Shown here piece by piece: positions 1-5,173 of a stretch of DNA of 5,173 nt. This DNA is from CAJXVY01 sp965660355 (GTDB lineage Bacteria; Actinomycetota; Actinomycetes; Actinomycetales; Microbacteriaceae): positions 1 to 5,173 of the forward strand of contig CBFHZN010000057.1 in the NCBI GenBank assembly GCA_965660355.1, read 5' to 3'. The stretch's first letter is position 1; each line of letters starts with the position of its first letter. The translations under genes and the position numbers were made by a program. A model generated the notes under the pieces. It did no database searches. It was not told where the DNA came from and saw only the letters and a program-made list of their open reading frames with translations.

Positions 1-1988
1 CCTGTTTGGTGACCAATGCGGACTCTTTCACCAACAGTTGGGTATTTCACATAAACCTTTGCCTGGGTATCAGAGATACGAACTGCCCAAGCAGAAACTT
101 CACCATAAGAAGTTATTTCAACTGTTTCCCCTGTTATTGACAATCCATCCAAATAGGTCAGGTTTCCCAACGAACTCTGAATAACCAGATCGTGAACACC
201 ATCTGATAGTCCATCAGGAAGGTTCATAACAAATGAATCATTTGAGGTTGAAACAAGCTCAGCTTCTTTCCCTTCAATAAAGACTTTGCTAACGCCAGAG
301 AGTCTCTCACCATAAACCGTCACGGTTGCAGCGCTCGTTGTTTGGAAAGCACCAGCAGATTGCTCTTGCCCAACTGAGGTAACAAGGGGTCCTGTGTAGG
401 GGGCTGGAGCTGCTGATGGTGGGGTTTGCGAAACAGGTTCGGTGCAACGATCAGGCTCTGTCGCAAGATGTGGTCCACCGTCTCTTTCGCAGATCTTCCA
501 TACGGGTGTGGAGAAGTCAAAATTATTATTTTCGAAGGTTGCTTGAACCAGCGCTTCTTGAGAGGTGAGCGGAGTGAATTTATTTCCAGCAGTGGTCAGG
601 TTGCTAGGAATCGCTATTTGTTCGAATTCGGTGGCTGAGGTCTGATAAATGTCGTTGTTGAAGTAGTTGTTATCAAAGGCAGTGTCGACTACTTGACCTG
701 GACTTGAGCTGCTAATTGTGTAAAGAGGAGAAATATCCATGTTCGTGGAAGAGCCTTCAAAAACAGCTTCTATGTAATTTCTTGCAATCAAGACTCCTGG
801 GAAGGGTGCAGTCCTGTTGTTGTCGTCAATAAAACCAACAACTCCTCCGGCTTTGAAATAGCTTCCTCCGTTCAATGTTGCTTTCAGCCTGAGATTAGAG
901 TCCTCGACACGAAATGGAGAAATTGTCCCCGGTGCCCCGTCACCGTTTTCTTCGATTTCCCCGATGGCACCACCTATTGATTCAAAACTGCTCGCTTCAG
1001 TTCTGACGTAAGATTTGGCGATTATTAGCTCAAAACCTGTCGTATCTGGGTTGATCTGGTATTCCCCAACCACTCCACCGAATCTAGAAGGATAACTGCC
1101 TGAGCTATTATTGGACGAGGCAGTTCCTTCATAGCCAAAATTCTCAAACTCTATGTCCCCCGTCAAGTTAATTGATGTTGTGCCGATTGCGCCACCCACT
1201 GAGTTTCTGCCGCCCGTTTCGGAAACATTGATGTCGGCCTCAACAGATACGTTTGTGAAGCTTCCTGATCCGAGAAAGCCAATAATTCCAGCAGCAAATG
1301 TATTACTTGGTGAACCAGACGACCTAGCGTAGATCTCGTTTGCGATTTTCACATCAACGTCTGTTGCGTCCAAGTCTGTTCCGTTAGACATGCTTCCGAA
1401 CAATCCACCGGCGTAAATGGTTGAGGCGCCAATTGCCGAAACATCATCAAACGAAAGACTGAGGTTTTGGACTGTTGTTGTTCCACCTAGCAACGTCCCG
1501 GAAATTCCTGCAACATAAGTTGTGCCGGAGGTTGTTGTTGCTGTTATCCCTGGGCCTGAAAGCACCAAATTCTTGATTGAGCCTTTGAAGTAATCGAATA
1601 GACCAACACGGGATTCGCCAGTCTCAGATACTTCTAGCCCTGTAATGTCGAAGTCTTTCCCGTCCAAGTGAATGGGATCGATGCTCTGTCCAACCTTGAT
1701 CAAACTTAACGCGGAAGTTAGGTTGATGTCGCTGTCTAGATCGAAATAGGTGGGTGCAGAGGAATTAAGACAATTGGGTATGTCTTCAAGCTCGGCTCTA
1801 TCTGAGATTAAGTAAGCGGTGTTGGCTGTTACTCCATCACCACCGACAATGCCACAAGTAGCGTTTGCAGGGCTACTCTGGAGCCCCACCAATCCGACCA
1901 TACTCATGAAAGAGGCCAATGCCAGCGCTGTTATCCTAGATGTCTTCCCATGTTTCGCTTGAACGCCATCTGCAATAAAAAACCGCAC
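1..1988 (-). CDS. Secreted GLUG-type beta-helix protein with IPT/TIG-like and shared C-terminal modules (3' end outside window)
   Basis: 662 complete codons are visible with no in-frame stop; the gene runs off the left edge. The GTG start at 1988 was chosen because GGGAG lies 5 nt upstream and the frame stays open from there. Residues 1-43 form a Sec signal peptide: a basic n-region (KHGKTSR), a hydrophobic stretch at about 19-36, and cleavage probably after SPANA. Residues 44-515 look like a right-handed beta-helix of the GLUG class. An opening block (YLISDRAELEDI, then FDLDSDINL, LDGKDFDITGL, RVGLFDYF) is followed by about seven AGG-x-x-G turns at residues 158-387 and a closing FDFSTPVWKI...GGPHL block, as is typical of this family. 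Residues 518-532 are a Pro-rich linker, 533-619 an IPT/TIG-like Ig fold, and 623 onward the module shared with the neighbours. Comparison with the middle gene suggests about 60 residues are missing. The four cysteines (45, 73, 500, 515) may form disulfides. An adhesion or surface-structure role is inferred; no catalytic motif is seen. Confidence 0.88.
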   Translation of the reverse strand, partial: MRFFIADGVQAKHGKTSRITALALASFMSMVGLVGLQSSPANATCGIVGGDGVTANTAYLISDRAELEDIPNCLNSSAPTYFDLDSDINLTSALSLIKVGQSIDPIHLDGKDFDITGLEVSETGESRVGLFDYFKGSIKNLVLSGPGITATTTSGTTYVAGISGTLLGGTTTVQNLSLSFDDVSAIGASTIYAGGLFGSMSNGTDLDATDVDVKIANEIYARSSGSPSNTFAAGIIGFLGSGSFTNVSVEADINVSETGGRNSVGGAIGTTSINLTGDIEFENFGYEGTASSNNSSGSYPSRFGGVVGEYQINPDTTGFELIIAKSYVRTEASSFESIGGAIGEIEENGDGAPGTISPFRVEDSNLRLKATLNGGSYFKAGGVVGFIDDNNRTAPFPGVLIARNYIEAVFEGSSTNMDISPLYTISSSSPGQVVDTAFDNNYFNNDIYQTSATEFEQIAIPSNLTTAGNKFTPLTSQEALVQATFENNNFDFSTPVWKICERDGGPHLATEPDRCTEPVSQTPPSAAPAPYTGPLVTSVGQEQSAGAFQTTSAATVTVYGERLSGVSKVFIEGKEAELVSTSNDSFVMNLPDGLSDGVHDLVIQSSLGNLTYLDGLSITGETVEITSYGEVSAWAVRISDTQAKVYVKYPTVGERVRIGHQT
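828..1517 (-). repeat. GLUG-like beta-helix repeats (protein level, about seven copies)
   Basis: Within the left protein, short turns of the form (A/G)G-hydrophobic-hydrophobic-G recur at residues 158-166 (YVAGISGTL), 192-200 (YAGGLFGSM), 231-239 (FAAGIIGFL), 263-271 (SVGGAIGTT), 303-310 (FGGVVGEY), 337-345 (SIGGAIGEI) and 379-387 (KAGGVVGFI). The spacing is 32-42 residues. Between them lie alternating polar and hydrophobic strands rich in N, S, T and D. The copies have diverged at DNA level, so this is an old protein repeat and not a recent tandem DNA duplication. The assignment to the GLUG class rests on motif and spacing read by eye. Confidence 0.75.
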
Positions 1989-1993
1989 TTTTT

Positions 1994-1999
1994 CTCCCT
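1994..1999 (-). promoter_or_regulatory. Ribosome binding site deciding the GTG start at 1988
   Basis: The minus strand reads AGGGAG, then AAAAA, then GTG. The 5-nt spacing supports GTG at 1988 over other in-frame candidates: an upstream GTG at about 2055 without a Shine-Dalgarno, or an internal ATG at residue 28 that would cut off most of the signal peptide. A TCTCC stretch shortly upstream (minus strand) could pair weakly with GGAGA and partly mask the site, but the stem is only 5 bp. Confidence 0.7.
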
Positions 2000-2023
2000 G
2001 TCAGTGAGAGTGGAGAGGCGTCC

Positions 2024-2052
2024 AATTTAGGTATAAAAACGCCGCTTGTCAC
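2024..2052 (-). promoter_or_regulatory. Candidate sigma-70-type promoter for the left gene
   Basis: On the minus strand a -35-like GTGACA (2047-2052, one mismatch to TTGACA) is separated by 17 bp from a -10-like TAAATT (2024-2029, two mismatches to TATAAT). Transcription would start near 2017, giving a leader of about 30 nt before the GTG. TATACC nearby could serve as another -10 but lacks a well-spaced -35. This suggests the left gene can be transcribed independently of its neighbour. It is a pattern match only. Confidence 0.4.
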
Positions 2053-2060
2053 ACTTGTCA
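2045..2060 (-). repeat. Tandem TGACAAG direct repeat over the -35 region
   Basis: On the minus strand TGACAAG occurs twice with a 9-bp pitch (2054-2060 and 2045-2051), separated by TG. The second copy overlaps the candidate -35 box. It could be an operator half-site pair, or chance. Confidence 0.35.
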
Positions 2061-2095
2061 GATAAGACTCTCGGAAAGCGTGGAAAAGTTCATCT

Positions 2096-2413
2096 GCTTA
2101 GCTTTTTTCTGGCCAGTTGCTAACCAATTTCTGGCCATTGCCTTGTCTTTCAGAACTCGATGAGCTTAGTTGTCATACCTAACCTGAACCAACACTTCAT
2201 CGCCAACAGTCACCCTGATGCGGTTGATCTCTTCAAGGTCAATAGTTCGGACGATGTAAGTTCCAACACCCTCAACGATTCTTAGGCCCTCCATAGTTTC
2301 ACTAGAGGTTGTTCTCACATAAACACTCTCGTAAGAACCTGATCCACCTGTCTGGTGACCAATACGGACTTTCTCACCAACAGTTGGGAACTTTACATAA
2401 ACCTTGACCTGAT
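2096..2413 (-). repeat. Direct repeat copy A: gene 3' end plus following spacer
   Basis: This stretch aligns without a gap to 4856-5173, an offset of 2760 bp. Counted by eye, the first 235 coding positions from the stop are about 85% identical. The 60 bp beyond the stop (2106-2165 against 4866-4925) match at about 75%, and similarity fades near 2096. The part at 2347-2413 also matches 1-67 in the left gene (8 differences in the first 60 positions). Similarity crossing the stop codon means the duplicated unit included noncoding DNA. Confidence 0.85.
2106..2145. repeat. Intergenic TTTCTGGCCA direct repeat with inverted-repeat potential, copy A
   Basis: TTTCTGGCCA occurs at 2106-2115 and 2128-2137, a pitch of 22 bp. 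TGGCCAG (2110-2116) and CTGGCCA (2131-2137) are perfect 7-bp inverted repeats around a 14-nt loop. In the minus-strand RNA no U-tract follows the stem, so it does not look like an intrinsic terminator. The same arrangement recurs at 4866-4905. It may be a regulator site or an RNA element between the genes. Confidence 0.5.
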
Positions 2414-4835
2414 CATCACTGATTCTCTTGGTCCAAGCGGTCATCTCTCCATACGACTCTGTCGATATCTCGAGTGGAACGGAAAAACCACCCAGCACTC
2501 TTACGTTGCCAATAAGGCTTTCAACATAGAGGTCATAAACTCCTGGCTCTAGACCATCAGGAACAGAAAGCCAAAAATATCCATCGGCTGTTTCCAAGAT
2601 CTCAGCCTCGATATCCCCGATCAATGCTTTGTTCACCGTACTCAATCGAGCCCCAGAAACTTTCACCCGCTCAGCACCCATGAGCTCAAAAGCTGCGCCA
2701 AATCCATCATCACCAATGTCTGTTATGAGGGGACCAAGAAATCCAACCGAGCCCGAACTGGGTGGGCTAGCTGGGGTGTTTGTGACAGAAAAGGTTTTGG
2801 TGACAGGTGTTGCAGCGCTGTATGTGGAATCACCAGATTGGTTAGCTGTGATGCTGCAGGTTCCGGTTGTCAGAGCTGTCACTGTTGAACCACTTACGGT
2901 GCAGACACTTGTGTCATTGGATGTGAAGCTAACGGTAAGTCCTGAAGATGCGGTTGCCGACAGAGACTGCGTTGTGGTTCCTGCCAAATCCATGGCGGAT
3001 GGATCGCTGAAAGTGATGGTTTGGGAGGTCTTGGTGGAGGTGATAACAAAACTTCTACTCTTCTGAGCGGGAGCATAGGTCGTTCCACTGCTCAATCTGT
3101 AACCAGAAAAGCCTCTGTATTGCGACGAAACCGTGGTCTCTTCATCCACCTTGGCTATCACGGTGCAGGTGCCCGGAGCCTTTGCTGAAATCGAGTTCCC
3201 TGAAATCTCACATACCTCTTTACTTGTTGGTGAGACAAGGTATGGGGTTCCAACTGGTGAGACAGTAATGGTTGGTGTGATCGTTTCGGGTATCGGATCA
3301 CCGTTTCCATCCTTAGCTAACTCCTGATTAGCAATTGCAGGGAAATCAATGGTTCTGGGTGTTGCCGAGGAAACAGCAATAAAGCGAGTGACGCTTCTAG
3401 CGTTTGCATAGGTGGCATCCCCGTCTTGACTGGCCGTGATGGAACAGGTTCCCGCAAGAGACAATGTGCTGATGGTGGTTCCCGAGACAGTGCAGACATT
3501 CGGGGTATTGCTCTCCAGGGTTACATTCAAACCAGAGCTCGCACTCACCGTATAGCTGGACTCTGTTATCGAAGAGTTCAAGCCCAGCGAATTTGGTGGT
3601 TCAAATGTAATTGTTTGTGAAGAGGTAACAGCCGTCACGGTTAGTTGATAATCAATGCTGTCAACCAGACCGTCATTGACTGCAAAATCAAATGAGGTCG
3701 AGGCTTGCACGTTGTTGATTCGAAGCTCACCCGAATTCAACATTCGAACTGGTATGAACTCTTCGTCGCTGACATCCACCCAGCTTCCGTTAACTAATTT
3801 CTGCAAAGTGCCCGAGGCAGGGAGACTCTTGATGCGAACTCCAGCCAACGGGTTGTTGTCTTGATCGCTGTAGTTTCCAAAATTGGAAGCCTCCAATAAT
3901 TGATCGGTGTTCTCTGCGACTCGAATCGTAACTCCACCATTCGTTGAAGTTGGTGCTCTGTTGCCCGGGTTCGCAACAGCAGCCGTTAACGTGTTCCCCG
4001 TGTCAGGACAGGACAAACCAAGATCTCCAATATCTAAGCGATAGCCGGCATCGCCTGAGTAATCAACCTCAAAGGAGAACTCACTTACGTTGTTATAGAC
4101 GGTTCTGAATTTTGCTTCACATGAATTGAAGTCTGTGTTGGACGAGGTGGAAGTGAAAATAACTTTTCCGTTTGTGGTTGTGCCACCCGGGTCAAATCCC
4201 TTTTCTGAGCTAAAAATCGTTGTTTGATAAACCTGATATTGCTGAAAACCAAAGAAGGTAGCGGTCTCAGAACGATCCACATCATAGGCATCTATGATCA
4301 AATCAGTCAGAACAACTGGGATTCCAGTTCCCCCGGAACTTGTTGGAATCCAGGTTCCTGTTTCAAAAAACCCCACTTTGAACTCAATTGCTCCGCCCGA
4401 TCCCTTATAAAGAGTGAGGGTTTCATCTCCTCCGCCTGAGCACAGGGAGAAGTCATTGAGTACGTATGAGCTGGAGCCTGATTTCACGCAATCGAAGATG
4501 TCAAGGGTGAATGACGACGGTGTAGAGGTTATAGAAACCACAACATCAATCCCCAGGCCATTTACTTCTGCAGAACGCTCATAGTGAATCAGGGTTCCAG
4601 TTGGATAGCCGGAACTGGAGGTTGGAGAGAAGGCTGTTCCAGAGGAGTTGTAGTAAGTGGCTTTGTCGGAAATCAGGTCGAAACCGATGCCATCCACGCT
4701 GATTGCATCGGCCTTTGCTGGCTCTACAGCGACCAAAGAAGTTGCAAAAGCCACCAGTAGTGAAACCAGTATTGGCAACAGCCTGACCCTAATTTGCAAC
4801 CTCCGAAACCAAGATGTATTTAGAGTCAATTCCAA
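2166..4835 (-). CDS. Secreted multidomain protein: cadherin-like, three Ig-like, IPT/TIG-like and shared C-terminal module
   Basis: Complete at 889 codons, ending in TAA. The start used is a TTG at 4835 with no clear Shine-Dalgarno, so the exact start is uncertain. Residues 1-44 form a Sec signal peptide (RRLQIRVR, a hydrophobic core at about 19-36, then AKADA). Residues 45-290 are a beta-rich domain with four cysteines (116, 132, 239, 276); its VVLTDLIIDAYDVD...FFGFQQYQVY stretch resembles N-terminal domains I associate with large actinobacterial repeat proteins. Residues 293-402 are cadherin-like (NRAPT, VAEN, SDQDNNPL, AVNDGL), possibly calcium binding. Three Ig-like domains follow at about 405-490, 493-600 and 604-687, each with a cysteine pair. 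A Pro/Ser linker leads to an IPT/TIG-like fold (697-787) and the conserved C-terminal module (793-889), ending VRYDN. There is no LPXTG motif, terminal membrane helix or catalytic motif. It is probably a surface or extracellular adhesin-like stalk; the ligand is unknown. Confidence 0.92.
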   Translation of the reverse strand: MELTLNTSWFRRLQIRVRLLPILVSLLVAFATSLVAVEPAKADAISVDGIGFDLISDKATYYNSSGTAFSPTSSSGYPTGTLIHYERSAEVNGLGIDVVVSITSTPSSFTLDIFDCVKSGSSSYVLNDFSLCSGGGDETLTLYKGSGGAIEFKVGFFETGTWIPTSSGGTGIPVVLTDLIIDAYDVDRSETATFFGFQQYQVYQTTIFSSEKGFDPGGTTTNGKVIFTSTSSNTDFNSCEAKFRTVYNNVSEFSFEVDYSGDAGYRLDIGDLGLSCPDTGNTLTAAVANPGNRAPTSTNGGVTIRVAENTDQLLEASNFGNYSDQDNNPLAGVRIKSLPASGTLQKLVNGSWVDVSDEEFIPVRMLNSGELRINNVQASTSFDFAVNDGLVDSIDYQLTVTAVTSSQTITFEPPNSLGLNSSITESSYTVSASSGLNVTLESNTPNVCTVSGTTISTLSLAGTCSITASQDGDATYANARSVTRFIAVSSATPRTIDFPAIANQELAKDGNGDPIPETITPTITVSPVGTPYLVSPTSKEVCEISGNSISAKAPGTCTVIAKVDEETTVSSQYRGFSGYRLSSGTTYAPAQKSRSFVITSTKTSQTITFSDPSAMDLAGTTTQSLSATASSGLTVSFTSNDTSVCTVSGSTVTALTTGTCSITANQSGDSTYSAATPVTKTFSVTNTPASPPSSGSVGFLGPLITDIGDDGFGAAFELMGAERVKVSGARLSTVNKALIGDIEAEILETADGYFWLSVPDGLEPGVYDLYVESLIGNVRVLGGFSVPLEISTESYGEMTAWTKRISDDQVKVYVKFPTVGEKVRIGHQTGGSGSYESVYVRTTSSETMEGLRIVEGVGTYIVRTIDLEEINRIRVTVGDEVLVQVRYDN
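2775..3623 (-). repeat. Three tandem Ig-like domains (protein level)
   Basis: Residues 405-490 and 604-687 of the middle protein are close copies: SQTITF, then S-A-S-S-G-L, then VCTVSG, then GTCSITA and a D-x-T-Y motif. Residues 493-600 are a diverged copy beginning RTIDF, keeping VCEISG and GTCTV, with extra sequence before the last strand. The cysteine pairs (448/464, 542/557, 645/660) sit at equivalent places and could form disulfides in the secreted protein. This layout is common in bacterial extracellular stalk proteins. Confidence 0.8.
4791..4804 (-). promoter_or_regulatory. GGAGG Shine-Dalgarno-like site inside the 5' end of the middle gene
   Basis: The minus strand has GGAGG (4800-4804), then six bases, then an in-frame ATT (4791-4793). 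Starting there would give RVRLLPILVSLLVAF, a compact and normal-looking signal peptide. ATT starts are rare, so this may be chance. However, the upstream TTG codons at 4835 and 4829 have no comparable Shine-Dalgarno, and the TTG at 4799 directly abuts GGAGG with no spacing. Confidence 0.3.
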
Positions 4836-4865
4836 GTAGTTGTTTTGGGCTATGCGTTTAGCCGT

Positions 4866-4905
4866 TATCTAGCCACTCGCTAACCAATCTCTGGCCATTG
4901 GCTAG
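4866..4905. repeat. Intergenic paired GCCA motifs with hairpin potential, copy B
   Basis: TCTAGCCA (4868-4875) and TCTGGCCA (4890-4897) keep the 22-bp pitch seen in copy A. In minus-strand RNA, CUAGCCAAU (4905-4897) can pair with AUUGGUUAG (4888-4880) as a 9-bp stem with one G-U pair and an 8-nt loop. Alternatively CTAGCCA (4869-4875) pairs perfectly with TGGCTAG (4899-4905). No U-tract follows, so an intrinsic terminator is unlikely. The element ends about 30 bp before the middle gene's start, where it could affect that gene's expression. Confidence 0.5.
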
Positions 4906-4925
4906 TCTTTTTCGAATCTAGGAAC

Positions 4926-5173
4926 TTAGTTGTTATACCTAACTTGAACCAGCACTTCATCGCCAACAGTCACCCTGATGCGGTTGATTTCTTCAAGGTC
5001 AATGGTTCTAACAACGTATGTTCCAACACCCTCAACGATTCTTAGACCCTCCATGGTTTCACTAGCTGTCGTCTTCACATAAACAGTGTTGTAATCACCA
5101 CTGCCACCAACCTGATGACTAATCCTTACCTTCTCACCAACAGTTGGGAACTTCACATAAACCTTCACCTGGG
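4926..5173 (-). CDS. C-terminal end of a third protein with the shared module (5' part outside window)
   Basis: The frame is open from the right edge to TAA at 4926-4928, giving 81 residues that begin QVKVYVKF. The true start lies outside the window. These residues match residues 809-889 of the middle protein almost throughout: KVYVKFPTVGEKVRI, GGSG-x-Y, SETMEGLRIVEGVGTY, VRTIDLEEINRIRVTVGD, and the terminal VRYNN. It is therefore another member of the same family. Its N-terminal domains cannot be seen. Only 90 bp separate its stop from the middle gene's start, on the same strand, so co-transcription is plausible. Confidence 0.9.
   Translation of the reverse strand, partial: QVKVYVKFPTVGEKVRISHQVGGSGDYNTVYVKTTASETMEGLRIVEGVGTYVVRTIDLEEINRIRVTVGDEVLVQVRYNN

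Larger units (their letters stand above)
4856..5173 (-). repeat. Direct repeat copy B: gene 3' end plus following spacer
   Basis: This is the partner of 2096-2413, aligned without gaps across the stop codon. It covers the visible end of the right gene and all but about 20 bp of the spacer before the middle gene. The repeat probably continues past the right edge of the window, so its full length cannot be given. Confidence 0.85.

Noticed and set aside
320..520. Minus-strand frame of 66 codons within the left gene
   Set aside because: It is a different frame from the left gene's reading frame, which is continuous through this region; it is a shadow.
426..638. Plus-strand open frame of 70 codons opposite the end of the beta-helix region
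   Set aside because: It overlaps the FDFSTPVWKI closing block and linker of the minus-strand gene and encodes nothing recognisable; it is a shadow frame.
1465..1560. GTTGTTGTT-rich stretches as a microsatellite
   Set aside because: They are short runs encoding Thr and Thr/Ser-rich strands of the beta-helix, interrupted and in frame, so ordinary low-complexity coding sequence explains them.
1921..1990. Apparent frameshift in the signal peptide of the left gene
   Set aside because: A first reading suggested the start and the signal peptide were in different frames. Recounting the run of six A (1977-1982) puts GTG 1988, the signal peptide and the C-terminal end all in one frame, exactly 662 codons to position 3. 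The run is still a place where a one-base sequencing error would matter.
2096..2165. Rho-independent terminator after the middle gene
   Set aside because: Stems can form, but the minus-strand RNA downstream is A-rich (GAAAAAAG), with no U-tract. The T-run on the plus strand lies on the wrong side for either transcript.
2629..3066. 145-codon open frame on the plus strand opposite the Ig/TIG-coding region
   Set aside because: It lies wholly opposite a well-supported gene with clear domains. It has no Shine-Dalgarno evidence or recognisable motif, and its composition is what the complement of the Ser/Thr/Val-rich gene would give.
1..5173. CRISPR array, insertion sequence, phage or defence system
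   Set aside because: There are no regularly spaced identical short repeats, no transposase or recombinase frames and no nuclease, toxin or polymerase motifs. The repeats present are gene-family and protein-domain repeats.

Overview
This window holds part of a tandem array of three genes, all on the minus strand. Each encodes a secreted, repeat-rich, non-enzymatic protein, probably displayed on or near the cell surface. From right to left, in transcription order, they are: the 3' end of one gene (4926-5173), a complete 889-codon gene (2166-4835), and a gene that starts at a GTG at 1988 and runs off the left edge. I see no enzyme, RNA gene, insertion sequence, phage gene, CRISPR array or defence system. 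The plus strand carries only shadow reading frames.

Organism (inference): the signal peptides end in motifs such as AKADA and SPANA. The Ig-like repeats have the recurring SQTITF...VCTVSG...GTCSI pattern. One start codon is GTG and another is probably TTG. Base composition looks roughly balanced by eye (not counted). Together these fit a moderate-GC planktonic actinobacterium, for example a relative of Microbacteriaceae such as Rhodoluna or Aquiluna. No taxonomic marker is present, so this is a style-based guess.

Layout. The left protein has a Sec signal peptide, a GLUG-type beta-helix with about seven repeats, a Pro-rich linker, an IPT/TIG-like fold and then the start of a C-terminal module. 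The middle protein has a signal peptide, a beta-rich N-terminal domain, a cadherin-like domain, three Ig-like domains each with a cysteine pair, an IPT/TIG-like fold and the same C-terminal module, complete here. The right gene shows only 81 residues of that module. The array is therefore a family with different N-terminal stalk or adhesion domains joined to one conserved C-terminal unit of about 190 residues. That unit has no LPXTG motif or membrane segment, and its function is unknown to me.

The module is also conserved as DNA (roughly 85% by eye between the middle and right copies). The similarity passes the stop codon into about 70 bp of the following spacer without a gap, so the duplicated unit includes gene end plus intergenic DNA. 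Both spacers carry a pair of GCCA-ending motifs exactly 22 bp apart within inverted repeats. These could be a regulator site, an RNA structure or a recombination seam. The spacer before the left gene (1989-2165) also holds a plausible promoter, a tandem TGACAAG repeat over its -35 box and a clear ribosome binding site. The spacer before the middle gene (4836-4925) has no convincing promoter, so that gene may be co-transcribed with the one to its right.
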